A stretch of DNA of 64,000 nucleotides from Burkholderia arboris (lineage in GTDB: Bacteria; Pseudomonadota; Gammaproteobacteria; Burkholderiales; Burkholderiaceae), in the NCBI RefSeq assembly GCF_902499125.1, contig NZ_CABVPX010000026.1, positions 45,556 to 109,555 of the forward strand, read 5' to 3'. Shown piece by piece: positions 53,404 through 61,392 of this stretch. The position numbers and the translations under genes were made by a program. The notes under the pieces were generated by a model, which was not told the DNA's origin, made no database searches, and worked only from the letters and a program-made list of their open reading frames with translations. The stretch's first letter is position 1. Each line of letters starts with the position of its first letter.

Positions 53404-54096
53404 TCAGTGCTTCGCGTATTGCGTTGCGCCGAACAGCACCTCGCGTGCCTTGTCGTCCTGCAGCGGCTTGCGCATCGATGCGAGTACCTCGACGCCGCGT
53501 TGCACGGCCGGTCGCGCGGCGATCGCGTCGTGCCAGCGCTTCACGTTCGGCAATTCGTCGAGCACGATGCCCTGGTTTTGCCACGAGCGCGTCCACGGGA
53601 ACGTCGCAATGTCCGCGATCGTGTACGTGTCGTCTGCGAGATATTCGGATTCGCCGAGGCGCTTCTCCATCACGTTGTACAGACGCTTCGCTTCGTTCGT
53701 GTAGCGGTTGACCGCGTACTCGATCTTCTCCGGTGCATACAGGCGGAAGTGGTGCGCCTGCCCGAGCATCGGGCCGACACCGCCCATCTGGAACATCAGC
53801 CATTCGAGCGTCGCATAGCGCGCGGCCGGATCGGCCGGCAGGAACTTGCCGGTTTTCTCCGCGAGGTAGATCAGGATCGCGCCCGATTCGAACAGCGAGA
53901 TCGGCCGGCCGCCGGGGCCGTCCGGATCGACGATCGCGGGGATCTTGTTGTTCGGGCTGATCTTCAGGAACTCGGGCTGGAACTGGTCGCCTGCACCGAT
54001 ATCGACCGGATGGGCACGATACGCGAGGCCAGTTTCCTCGAGCATGATGTGCACCTTGTGGCCGTTCGGGGTCGCCCAGCTATAGACGTCGATCAT
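53404..54096 (-). CDS. Glutathione S-transferase family protein
   Basis: A 230-residue GST. The N-terminal thioredoxin-like domain begins MIDVYSWATPNGHKVHIMLEE, with SPNNKIPAIVDPD and FESGAILIYLAEKTG; the C-terminal helical domain contains FPWTRSW and ADIATF. This resembles the Yfcg/YghU-type proteins with an N-terminal Thr/Asn. Start ATG at 54096 follows AAGGAG. The 208-bp gap upstream holds no gene I can support. Confidence 0.87.
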   Translation of the reverse strand: MIDVYSWATPNGHKVHIMLEETGLAYRAHPVDIGAGDQFQPEFLKISPNNKIPAIVDPDGPGGRPISLFESGAILIYLAEKTGKFLPADPAARYATLEWLMFQMGGVGPMLGQAHHFRLYAPEKIEYAVNRYTNEAKRLYNVMEKRLGESEYLADDTYTIADIATFPWTRSWQNQGIVLDELPNVKRWHDAIAARPAVQRGVEVLASMRKPLQDDKAREVLFGATQYAKH

Positions 54097-54304
54097 CGTC
54101 AACTCCTTGGTGGCATGCGCGAAAACGGCGCCGGCAGCGCCGCGACAGGCGGCCATTAGAGCATGGATCGACGCGGGCTGCTGGCGACCGGAACGAGCGG
54201 GCAGACGGGTGCGTGCAGCCGCAGCGGAAGGTCGCTGTCGACGCTGCGCGCCCCATCGTCCGGATGCGGCGGCGTTGCGTCGTTGCGATGGGCGGTGGGG
54301 CGGA

Positions 54305-55096
54305 TCAGCGTTTGTAGTGCGGCTGACGCTTCTCGAGAAAGGCGGTGATGCCTTCGAGGCCGTCCGCATGATGCAGCGAGGCGACGAAATGATCGCGCTC
54401 GGTGCCGAGGTGCGCATCGAGCGGTTGCGCCGTCGCGTCGTCGAGCAGCGACTTGATGCGCGTGAGCGCATTCGGCGAGATGCCGGCGAGTGCGTCGGCC
54501 CAGGCGAGCGCGTCGTTCAGTGCCGTGCCGGGCACGGCGAGCCGGTTGACGACGCCGAGTGCATGCAGGCGTTCGGCCGTGACCGGCTTGCCTTCGAACA
54601 GGATCTCGGCTGCCATCGCGCGCGGCAGTGTGCGCGCGAGGAACCACGAACCGCCGCCGTCCGGCGTGAGGCCCACGCGCGCATACGACATCACGAATTT
54701 CGCGTCGTGCGCGGCGACGATCAGGTCGCACGCGAGCGCGAGCGAGAAGCCCGCGCCGGCCGCGGCGCCTTCGACGGCCGCGATCACCGGTTTCGTCGAT
54801 GCGCGGATCGCCGTGACCCATGCGGCGAGCTGGTCGATGCTGTCGGCCTGGTAGGACGGGTCTTTCGAGCGGTTCTCGAGCAGCCGGTTCAGGTTGCCGC
54901 CTGCGCAGAAGAAGCGATCGGCCCCGGTCAGTACGACGGCGCGAATCGCCGGATCGCGCTCGGCGGTGGCGAGCGCTTCGATGCCGGCCGCGTACATGTC
55001 GGGATGCAGCGCGTTGCGCGCGCCGGGATTGGATAGCGTGAGGACGAGCGTCGATTCGCTCTCGGGCGGACGCGAGGCCAGCAGTTCAGCACTCAT
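54305..55096 (-). CDS. Enoyl-CoA hydratase/isomerase family protein
   Basis: A 263-residue crotonase-fold enzyme. The oxyanion-hole regions are GADRFFCAGGNL and AAVEGAAAGAGFSLALACD. The usual second catalytic Glu region reads RVGLTPDGGGSWFLART, where the Glu is replaced by Asp or Pro, so a variant reaction is possible. Start ATG at 55096 with GGAG upstream. Divergent from the 55299 GST gene with a shared palindrome between. Confidence 0.82.
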   Translation of the reverse strand: MSAELLASRPPESESTLVLTLSNPGARNALHPDMYAAGIEALATAERDPAIRAVVLTGADRFFCAGGNLNRLLENRSKDPSYQADSIDQLAAWVTAIRASTKPVIAAVEGAAAGAGFSLALACDLIVAAHDAKFVMSYARVGLTPDGGGSWFLARTLPRAMAAEILFEGKPVTAERLHALGVVNRLAVPGTALNDALAWADALAGISPNALTRIKSLLDDATAQPLDAHLGTERDHFVASLHHADGLEGITAFLEKRQPHYKR

Positions 55097-55215
55097 GCGA
55101 GTGTGTCTCCATCGGATGGCGGGGCTGCGGCGCCGGGTGTGTTGCACGGGCAGGCGGAGCTGCAGCCGCAGCGGATGTAATGTTGTCGTGACGAACGCAA
55201 AACTTGCTTTAGACT

Positions 55216-55229
55216 AGCACGAACGTGCT
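55216..55229. promoter_or_regulatory. AGCACG-AA-CGTGCT palindrome, candidate TetR-type operator
   Basis: A perfect 6-2-6 inverted repeat with the ACG-NN-CGT core typical of TetR-family fatty-acid regulators such as PsrA and FadR types. It lies in the 202-bp divergent region between an enoyl-CoA hydratase gene and a glutathione transferase gene, so it could control both. Confidence 0.55.
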
Positions 55230-55298
55230 TTTCAGCGCGATGAATCCCGATGCGGCCGGCACCGTTGCGGCTGCGCTTCAGCAAGGAAGGAGACTCCG

Positions 55299-55955
55299 AT
55301 GCTACAGCTGTGCGGTATTCCGTTGTCCAACTACTACAACAAGGTGAAGTTCGTCCTGCTCGAGCACGACATTCCGTTCGAGGAAGCGGTATGCGGTTTG
55401 CCGATCAGCGACGCGGCGCAGCTCGCCGATTCGCCGCTCGGCAAGATTCCCTTTCTGAAGACCGAAGAAGGCGCGCTGTTCGAGTCGCAGGTGATCATCG
55501 AATACCTGGCGGCGCGCTATCCCGAGAAAGGCATTTTCCCGGCGAGCCCGTTCGCGGCCGCGAAGGTGCGCGAACTGGTCGAGACGCTCGAGCTGTATCT
55601 CGAATGGATGGCGCGCGAGGTCTATACCGAAGCGTTTTTCGGCGGCAAGGTCAGCGACGGGATGAAGGCGCACGTCGAGAAGCGCCTGCCGCGTGCGATC
55701 GATGCGTTCAAGCAGATGACGCAGTTTTCGCCGTATGTTCTCGGCGGCTCGTTCGGCCTCGCGGACATCGCCGCGTGGGTCCATCTGCCGGTCATCGGGA
55801 TGGCGACGAAGGCCATATTCGGGCGCGATTTCCTGCTCGACGCCGGCATCGACTGGAAGGCGCATGCGAAGCAGGTTGCCGAGCGTCCGGCCGCGCAGCG
55901 CGTGGCCGCCGAGCGCAAGGCGTACATCGAAGCGACGAGCGTCGCGCGTTCGTAA
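55299..55955 (+). CDS. Glutathione S-transferase family protein
   Basis: A 218-residue GST with the N-terminal motif LCGIPLSNYYNKVKFVLLEH, SPLGKIPFL and the Glu-Ser pair FESQVIIEYLAARYP. The C-terminal helical domain follows. Start ATG at 55299 follows AAGGAGA. The substrate is unknown. Confidence 0.87.
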   Translation: MLQLCGIPLSNYYNKVKFVLLEHDIPFEEAVCGLPISDAAQLADSPLGKIPFLKTEEGALFESQVIIEYLAARYPEKGIFPASPFAAAKVRELVETLELYLEWMAREVYTEAFFGGKVSDGMKAHVEKRLPRAIDAFKQMTQFSPYVLGGSFGLADIAAWVHLPVIGMATKAIFGRDFLLDAGIDWKAHAKQVAERPAAQRVAAERKAYIEATSVARS

Positions 55956-55997
55956 GCGCGGTTTCCGCAGGGCGGCGTGCGGCCGCCCGTGCGGGCC

Positions 55998-57170
55998 TTA
56001 CAGGCGGGCGAGTCGTTCGAGCGCGGACGCGAGCGTGCTTTCCTGCTTCGCGAAGCAGAAGCGCACGACGCCCGACTCGTGCGGCTCGTGATAGAACGCC
56101 GAGACCGGAATGGCAGCCACGCCGATCTCCGACGTGAGCCACTTCGAGAATTCCGCTTCGGGCAGGTCGCTGATCGCCGAGTAATCGACACACTGGAAGT
56201 ACGTGCCCGGGCACGGCAGCAGCTTGAAGCGCGAGCGCTCGAGGCCGGCCCGGAAGAAGTCGCGTTTCTTCTGGTAGAAGCCGGCCAGCGACAGGTATGG
56301 CGCCGGGTCGCGCAGGTAGTCGGCGAGCCCGATCTGCATCGGCGTGTTCACCGTGAACACGTTGAACTGGTGGACCTTGCGGAATTCCGCGGTCAGCGCG
56401 GCAGGCGCCGCGACGTAGCCGACCTTCCAACCCGTCACGTGATAGGTCTTGCCGAAGCTCGACACGATGAAGCTGCGTGCGGCGAGTTCCGGGTAGCGCG
56501 CGACACTCTCGTGGCGCGCGCCGTCGTAGACCATGTGCTCGTACACCTCGTCCGACAGGATCAGCACGTTGGTGCCGCGCACGATGTCCTCGAGCTTGCG
56601 CATGTCCGCCTCGCGCCACACGGTACCTGTCGGGTTGTGCGGCGTGTTGATCAAAATCATCCGCGTCTTCGGCGTGATCGCGGCCGCGAGACGGTCGAAC
56701 GGGATCGCGTAGTCGGGTGCTTCCAGCGTGACGAACACGGGCTTGCCGCCCGCGAGTTCGATCGACGGCAGGTAGCTGTCGTAGGTCGGCTCGACGACGA
56801 CCACTTCATCGCCCGGATGCACCGCGCACAGGATCGCCGTTAGCAGCGCCTGCGTGGCGCCGGCCGTCACCGTGATTTCGGTAGCCGGATCGTAACGCCG
56901 GCCGTAGACCTGCGCGATCTTGTCGGCGATCGCATCGCGCAGCGGCGCGACGCCGGCCATCGGCGGATACTGGTTGTGCCCGTTGCGCATCGCGGCCGCG
57001 ACCGCGTCGACGATGCGCGGGTCGCAATCGAAATCCGGGAAGCCCTGGCCGAGGTTCACCGCCCCTTTTTCGGCGGCAAGCGCGCTCATGACCGAGAAGA
57101 TCGTCGTGCCGACGTTCGGCAGGCGCGAGGGGAAAACGGGAGTCGTTGGCATGTCTGAAGGAGCGTTCAT
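55998..57170 (-). CDS. PLP-dependent aminotransferase (class I/II, YbdL/MccB-like)
   Basis: A 390-residue aminotransferase. The PLP lysine is Lys241 in SSFGKTYHVTGWKVGY, with Asp207 in LSDEVYEH, the NTPHNPTG motif at 175-182 and NLGQGFPDFDCD near the N terminus. The pattern resembles the methionine/kynurenine-type YbdL aminotransferases. It starts 28 nt after the PIN-domain gene on the same strand. ATG at 57152 is an alternative start. Confidence 0.88.
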   Translation of the reverse strand: MNAPSDMPTTPVFPSRLPNVGTTIFSVMSALAAEKGAVNLGQGFPDFDCDPRIVDAVAAAMRNGHNQYPPMAGVAPLRDAIADKIAQVYGRRYDPATEITVTAGATQALLTAILCAVHPGDEVVVVEPTYDSYLPSIELAGGKPVFVTLEAPDYAIPFDRLAAAITPKTRMILINTPHNPTGTVWREADMRKLEDIVRGTNVLILSDEVYEHMVYDGARHESVARYPELAARSFIVSSFGKTYHVTGWKVGYVAAPAALTAEFRKVHQFNVFTVNTPMQIGLADYLRDPAPYLSLAGFYQKKRDFFRAGLERSRFKLLPCPGTYFQCVDYSAISDLPEAEFSKWLTSEIGVAAIPVSAFYHEPHESGVVRFCFAKQESTLASALERLARL

Positions 57171-57198
57171 CGATACGGTCGAAATCGGTTGGTATGCG

Positions 57199-57678
57199 TC
57201 AGGCCGGCGTGGTGTCGAGTGCGCAGGCCTCGGTAAACGGCGCAGGCTGCGCGATCCGGAAGCCGAAGTCGCGTGCGGTGCGCTTCGCGAGCTTCAGCAG
57301 CGCGCGGTCTTTCGACACGAGCCACTCGGCCTGCGCGGCACGGGCGAGTTCGAGAAACTTCTGGTCGTCGCGGTCCTTGCACTTCGGCAGCGGCGGCGCG
57401 TCTGCGTCGACGGGCGGCGGTTCGACGAGGCTTGCGAGGCGGGCAACGGTCGCGAGGGCGGCCGCCTTGTCGATCGCGCGCGACTGGAATTGCGGATAAT
57501 CGAGCACGTACTCGAGTTCGGTCAGGCAGCGGCTGTCGATCACGGCAGCCAGCGTACCGCGCTCCAGCGCAGCGCGGATCGGGCGTGTAGCGGGGTCGTC
57601 GAATACGAGGATGTCGATCCAGACGTTCGAGTCGAGCACGACGCGGTGTGCGGCATGCGGGGCGAGAGAGCGGGTCAT
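57199..57678 (-). CDS. PIN-domain protein (TIGR00305-type putative toxin)
   Basis: A 159-residue PIN-fold RNase-like protein. The acidic residues are Asp16 (VVLDSNVWID), Glu in LTELEYVL, and Asp residues in KDRDDQKFLELA and VSKDRALLKLA. It belongs to the family annotated as putative toxin component. I see no antitoxin gene beside it. It lies 28 nt before the aminotransferase gene and 57 bp divergent from yaaA. Confidence 0.82.
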   Translation of the reverse strand: MTRSLAPHAAHRVVLDSNVWIDILVFDDPATRPIRAALERGTLAAVIDSRCLTELEYVLDYPQFQSRAIDKAAALATVARLASLVEPPPVDADAPPLPKCKDRDDQKFLELARAAQAEWLVSKDRALLKLAKRTARDFGFRIAQPAPFTEACALDTTPA

Positions 57679-57735
57679 TCGTTACAATCGGTGGTTTTCG
57701 TCTGACCGCAAGGCACGGCGTGCCAGCGAGCCTCT

Positions 57736-58518
57736 ATGATAATCGTTCTCTCTCCAGCCAAATCCCTCGACTACGATACGCCCGCGCACGTCCAGTCTTA
57801 CACGAAGCCTGCATTCGTCGACGACGCGTCGGAGCTGATCGACGGCCTGCGCAAGCTTTCACCGCAGGACATCGCGACGCTGATGGATATTTCCGATCCG
57901 CTCGCACGCCTGAATTTCCAGCGCTACGCCGACTGGTCGCGTACCTTTACGCCGGCCAATGCGAAGCAGGCCGTGCTCGCGTTCAACGGCGACGTCTATG
58001 AGGGGTTCGACGCAAAAACGCTGTCGTCCACCGATCTCGACTACGCGCAGCAGCACGTGCGCGTGCTGTCGGGCCTGTACGGGCTGCTGCGTCCGCTCGA
58101 CCTGCTGCAGCCGTACCGGCTCGAGATGGGCACGCGTTTCGCGAACGCGCGCGGCAAGGATCTGTACGCGTTCTGGGGCGACCGCATCACGCGGGCGCTG
58201 AACGAGCAGCTCGAGACGCGCAGCGGCGCGGCACGCGTGCTGGTCAACTGCGCGTCGACCGAATACTTCAAGTCGGTCAAGCCGAAGCTGCTGGCCGCGC
58301 CGGTCATCACGCCGGTGTTCGAGGACTGGAAGGGCGGCCGCTACAAGATCATCAGCTTCCACGCGAAACGCGCGCGCGGCCTGATGGCGCGTTTCGTCGT
58401 CGAGAACCGGATTACCGACCCGAAGGCGCTGAAGGAATTCGCGACGGAAGGCTATGCGTTCGATGCGGCTGCGTCGAACGATTCGACTTACGTATATCGC
58501 CGGCGCGTCGGCGAGTGA
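57736..58518 (+). CDS. yaaA: Peroxide stress protein YaaA
   Basis: A 260-residue protein of the YaaA/UPF0246 family. It begins MIIVLSPAKSLDY and has YRLEMGTRFANARGKDLYAFW and KIISFHAKRARGLMARF. In E. coli YaaA lowers intracellular iron damage under hydrogen peroxide; DNA-binding ability has also been reported for the family. A TACAAT -10-like box lies at 57683-57688. The stop at 58518 is 88 nt before the M14 gene. Confidence 0.92.
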   Translation: MIIVLSPAKSLDYDTPAHVQSYTKPAFVDDASELIDGLRKLSPQDIATLMDISDPLARLNFQRYADWSRTFTPANAKQAVLAFNGDVYEGFDAKTLSSTDLDYAQQHVRVLSGLYGLLRPLDLLQPYRLEMGTRFANARGKDLYAFWGDRITRALNEQLETRSGAARVLVNCASTEYFKSVKPKLLAAPVITPVFEDWKGGRYKIISFHAKRARGLMARFVVENRITDPKALKEFATEGYAFDAAASNDSTYVYRRRVGE

Positions 58519-58606
58519 CCCAGCCGGCCGTTCACGAGACGGCCGGCGCATGCATGAGGCCGGGCAGGCGGCACACCGCCCGAACCGGTCGCCCAAGGAG
58601 AGACAG

Positions 58607-59761
58607 ATGACCCTTTCGATCACCAGCAATTTCGACGCAGGCGCAATCGACGTCGTGTCGTGCGACAGCCCCGACGCGATCCGCCTGCGCGTGCGCGGCG
58701 ACAATCGCTCGGAATTCGCGCAATGGTTTTACTACCGCTTGACGGGCGCGCGCGGCGAGCGATGCGTGATGACGTTCGAGAACGCGGCCGAATGCGCGTA
58801 TCCGTCGGGCTGGCGCAACTACCACGCGGTGGCGAGCTATGATCGGGTCGACTGGTTCCGCGTGCCGACGACGTTCGACGGCAAGACGATGACCATCGAC
58901 CATACGCCGGAGTTCGACAGCATCTACTACGCGTATTTCGAACCGTATTCGGAGGAGCGTCACGCAGCGTTTCTCGGTGCGGTGCAGCAGTTGCCGCAGG
59001 CGAGCGTCGTCGAGCTCGGCCGCACGGTCGAAGGCCGCCCGATGTCGCTGCTGACGCTCGGCACGCCGGAAGCCGATGGTGCGTCGAAGAAGAAGGTGTG
59101 GATCATCGCGCGTCAGCATCCGGGCGAGTCGATGGCAGAGTGGTTCGTCGAGGGGCTCGTCAAGCGGCTGGCCGGATGGGGGGGCTGGGCCGGCGATCCG
59201 GTCGCGCGCAAGCTCTACGATCACGTGACGTTCTACATCGTTCCGAACATGAACCCGGACGGCAGCGTGCACGGCAACCTGCGCACTAATGCGGCAGGTG
59301 CGAACCTGAACCGCGAGTGGATGGCGCCCGATGCCGAGCGCAGCCCCGAAGTGCTGGCCGTGCGCGATGCGATCCATGCGATCGGCTGCGACATGTTCTT
59401 CGACATTCACGGCGACGAGGATCTGCCGTACGTGTTCGTCGCCGGTTCGGAGATGTTGCCGAGCTTCACCGAGCAGCAGGGCAAGGAGCAGACCGCATTC
59501 ATCGACGCGTTCAAGGTCGCGAGCCCCGACTTCCAGACCGAGCATGGCTACGCAGCGAGCAAGTACAAGGAAGATGCGCTCAAGCTCGCGTCGAAGTACA
59601 TCGGCCATCAGTTCGGTTGCCTGTCGCTGACGCTCGAGATGCCGTTCAAGGACAACGCGAACCTGCCCGACGAGCGCGTCGGCTGGAACGGTGAGCGTAG
59701 CGCAGCGCTCGGCGCGGCGATGCTGGCGGCGATCCTGGTGCACGTCGACACGTTCGCGTAA
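58607..59761 (+). CDS. M14 family zinc carboxypeptidase (cytosolic type)
   Basis: A 384-residue protein. An N-terminal beta-rich domain (about 1-125, with WFYYRLTGARG) precedes the M14 catalytic domain (about 130-384). Zinc ligands are His171 and Glu174 in RQHPGES and His268 in FFDIHGDED; the catalytic Glu lies in SLTLEMPFKD. This is the arrangement of cytosolic carboxypeptidase-like proteins. Start ATG at 58607 follows AAGGAG. Confidence 0.88.
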   Translation: MTLSITSNFDAGAIDVVSCDSPDAIRLRVRGDNRSEFAQWFYYRLTGARGERCVMTFENAAECAYPSGWRNYHAVASYDRVDWFRVPTTFDGKTMTIDHTPEFDSIYYAYFEPYSEERHAAFLGAVQQLPQASVVELGRTVEGRPMSLLTLGTPEADGASKKKVWIIARQHPGESMAEWFVEGLVKRLAGWGGWAGDPVARKLYDHVTFYIVPNMNPDGSVHGNLRTNAAGANLNREWMAPDAERSPEVLAVRDAIHAIGCDMFFDIHGDEDLPYVFVAGSEMLPSFTEQQGKEQTAFIDAFKVASPDFQTEHGYAASKYKEDALKLASKYIGHQFGCLSLTLEMPFKDNANLPDERVGWNGERSAALGAAMLAAILVHVDTFA

Positions 59762-59783
59762 GCGCATCCGTTGGCGCATGAAA

Positions 59784-59823
59784 AAAAGCCGGGGCATCTC
59801 AGGATGCTCCGGCTTTCTTTTTT
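59784..59823. terminator. Bidirectional intrinsic terminator
   Basis: AAAGCCGGGGCATC pairs with GATGCTCCGGCTTT (one G-U) around TCAG, flanked by poly-A and TTTCTTTTTT. It ends the M14 gene (+) and the BspC-like gene (-). Confidence 0.9.
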
Positions 59824-59849
59824 GCGGCTGTCGTTGCCGCTCCGTCGTA

Positions 59850-60470
59850 TCAGGACTTCTTCGCGGTTTTTTTCTTGACGGCTTTCTTCTGGCCGCTCGA
59901 CTTCTTCGTGGCGACGGCCTTCTTGCTCGTGCGGCCCGATGCCTTCGCCTTGGCCTTGCCGCGATGCGACTTGCCCTTGAACTTCTTCGACGACGACGAG
60001 CGCTCGACGCGCGGCTTCAGCGGCGGAACGGGGTCGTTCCAGCTGAACGCAAGCATTTGCTGGCCGACATAGCCGCAGCGGAATTTCAGCGGCGTCGGAT
60101 CGCTGCCATCGGTGTGGATGCCGAGCCCGTCGACCGTGACGATGTTGTCGACCTTCACGCGCTGCTTGCCCTGGTCGAACGAGTCGTTCCATGGCGTGAT
60201 CGTCGCGTTGCCGCTGTCGAATGCGTTCGGTGCGAAGTCGACGCGATCGAATGCCGTCGACGTGCTGGCGATGAAGCTGCCGTGCGCGGCACAATCGGCG
60301 GCGAGCGGATCGGCATGCATCTCGTTGACGAATTTGTTGATCAGTTCGGAGCGCTGGTCGAGCAGGTCGGCGAGTGCCGGTGTGGGAAGCGCAAGCGACA
60401 GGCCCGCGATACAGGCTGCCAGCTTGCCGAGCGCCCGGAAAATCCGGAGCGAGGCAGGAGAGCTGTCCAT
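59850..60470 (-). CDS. Secreted BspC-like protein with lysine-rich tail
   Basis: About 206 residues. A signal peptide ends at PTPALA (about residue 34), then a conserved region of roughly 125 residues (DLLDQRSELINKFVNEMHADP, AAHGSF, GLGIHTDG) that matches the Burkholderia BspC-type domain, then a roughly 50-residue Lys/Ser/Ala-rich tail resembling histone H1-like repeats. Function unknown. ATG 60470 gives a typical signal peptide; ATG 60500 (inside an inverted repeat) and a TTG at 60539 are alternatives, and none has a clear ribosome binding site. Confidence 0.65.
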   Translation of the reverse strand: MDSSPASLRIFRALGKLAACIAGLSLALPTPALADLLDQRSELINKFVNEMHADPLAADCAAHGSFIASTSTAFDRVDFAPNAFDSGNATITPWNDSFDQGKQRVKVDNIVTVDGLGIHTDGSDPTPLKFRCGYVGQQMLAFSWNDPVPPLKPRVERSSSSKKFKGKSHRGKAKAKASGRTSKKAVATKKSSGQKKAVKKKTAKKS

Positions 60471-60497
60471 CTGGTTATTGGTGAGGAGCGAAGGAGA

Positions 60498-60523
60498 CAT
60501 CGGGCACGTATAGATGCCCGATG
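60498..60523. promoter_or_regulatory. Inverted repeat at the BspC-like gene start
   Basis: CATCGGGCA (60498-60506) pairs perfectly with TGCCCGATG (60515-60523) around 8 nt. It overlaps the alternative start ATG at 60500 on the minus strand, so it may be an operator or an RNA hairpin that limits translation. Confidence 0.5.
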
Positions 60524-60548
60524 AAGAACAGGAGTTCAATCTTAGCGT

Positions 60549-60586
60549 AAAAAAGTTGTGCGGCAGTAGATCACGTATTCTGCCGC
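60549..60586 (-). terminator. Intrinsic terminator of the CbiM-like gene
   Basis: GCGGCAG (60560-60566) pairs with CTGCCGC (60580-60586); on the minus strand the stem is followed by ACAAC and TTTTTT. It lies 57-94 nt past the stop of the CbiM-like gene. Confidence 0.75.
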
Positions 60587-60642
60587 GCTGCGGAATGCGT
60601 CGAAGGGGCGTGCGTCGACGGTGCCCCGATCGGGAGGGAAAT

Positions 60643-61317
60643 TCAGGCGCGCGGGCCGCCGAGGCGATAGCGTCGGACGTCGAAGGTCGTGACCCAGGCG
60701 GGGCGATAGACGGCGATGAGTGCCGTTGCCATGCCGGTGAACCACGCTTCGCCGAGTGCGAGCAGCGCGGTGTTCAGCAGATAGCCGGCCGGGATCACGA
60801 CGGGCACGCCATCCGCGAGCGCGAGCTGAACACCGGCAGCCGCGGCGGCGACTGTGACGATCGCGATGGCCGGCGACAGGAAGCCCTGGCCGGTGATGAA
60901 TGACGCGAGGTTGTGCGGCAGCCATGCGAGCGCGGCGCGCTGCAGCAACGCCGACACAGCGACAGGCAGTGCGCCGTAGATCAGATAGGTCAGGCCAATG
61001 CCTTGCCACGGCGCGTCGAAGATGATCGCGGCAACCGCCGTGACGGCGCCCATTGCGATCAGTGCGAGCGTCCAGTCGAATAGCGTGACGAGCAGCGTTG
61101 CGCCAAGCAGATGCATGACGATGCCATCTTCGAGCCACGCATTCGAGGCCCAGAGGACCGCGATCGCGGTGACGAGCGCGAGCCACACGTGCTGGAGCGT
61201 GGCGTCTTGCAGGCGTACGAAGGGACGATTCCAGATCGCGAGCGCGAGCAAGGCCACGGCAGCGATCCAGCCACCGATGCCAACCCAGAGCGGAAGCGGT
61301 GTGAAAAGAAAACCCAT
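60643..61317 (-). CDS. CbiM-like energy-coupling factor transporter permease
   Basis: A 224-residue polytopic membrane protein with about six helices. The segment ASNAWLEDGIVMHLLGATLL and the middle LTYLIYGALPVAVSALLQ resemble the CbiM/substrate-capture family of cobalt or nickel ECF transporters. The N-terminal metal-binding Met-His motif of CbiM is not present at the start. No CbiN/O/Q genes are adjacent, and only 75 nt separate it from the upstream gene, too little for a cobalamin riboswitch. Metal specificity is uncertain. Confidence 0.62.
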   Translation of the reverse strand: MGFLFTPLPLWVGIGGWIAAVALLALAIWNRPFVRLQDATLQHVWLALVTAIAVLWASNAWLEDGIVMHLLGATLLVTLFDWTLALIAMGAVTAVAAIIFDAPWQGIGLTYLIYGALPVAVSALLQRAALAWLPHNLASFITGQGFLSPAIAIVTVAAAAAGVQLALADGVPVVIPAGYLLNTALLALGEAWFTGMATALIAVYRPAWVTTFDVRRYRLGGPRA

Positions 61318-61392
61318 GCGTTCATATTACTCGTTGAGCATCAAAGGTGGGAATCCGCACTTGCCGACCGTCGCAATATCGAGACTGTTTGC

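Noticed and set aside
60541..60560. Third copy of GTAAAAAAGTTG, as in the rrn-like promoters
   Set aside because: Here the A-run is the minus-strand U-tract of the terminator of the CbiM-like gene (60549-60586), and no plus-strand -35/-10 pair with usable spacing follows it.
60643..61392. Cobalamin riboswitch controlling the CbiM-like gene
   Set aside because: Only 75 nt separate the start from the previous gene on the same strand, too short for the riboswitch, and no characteristic B12 box is seen.
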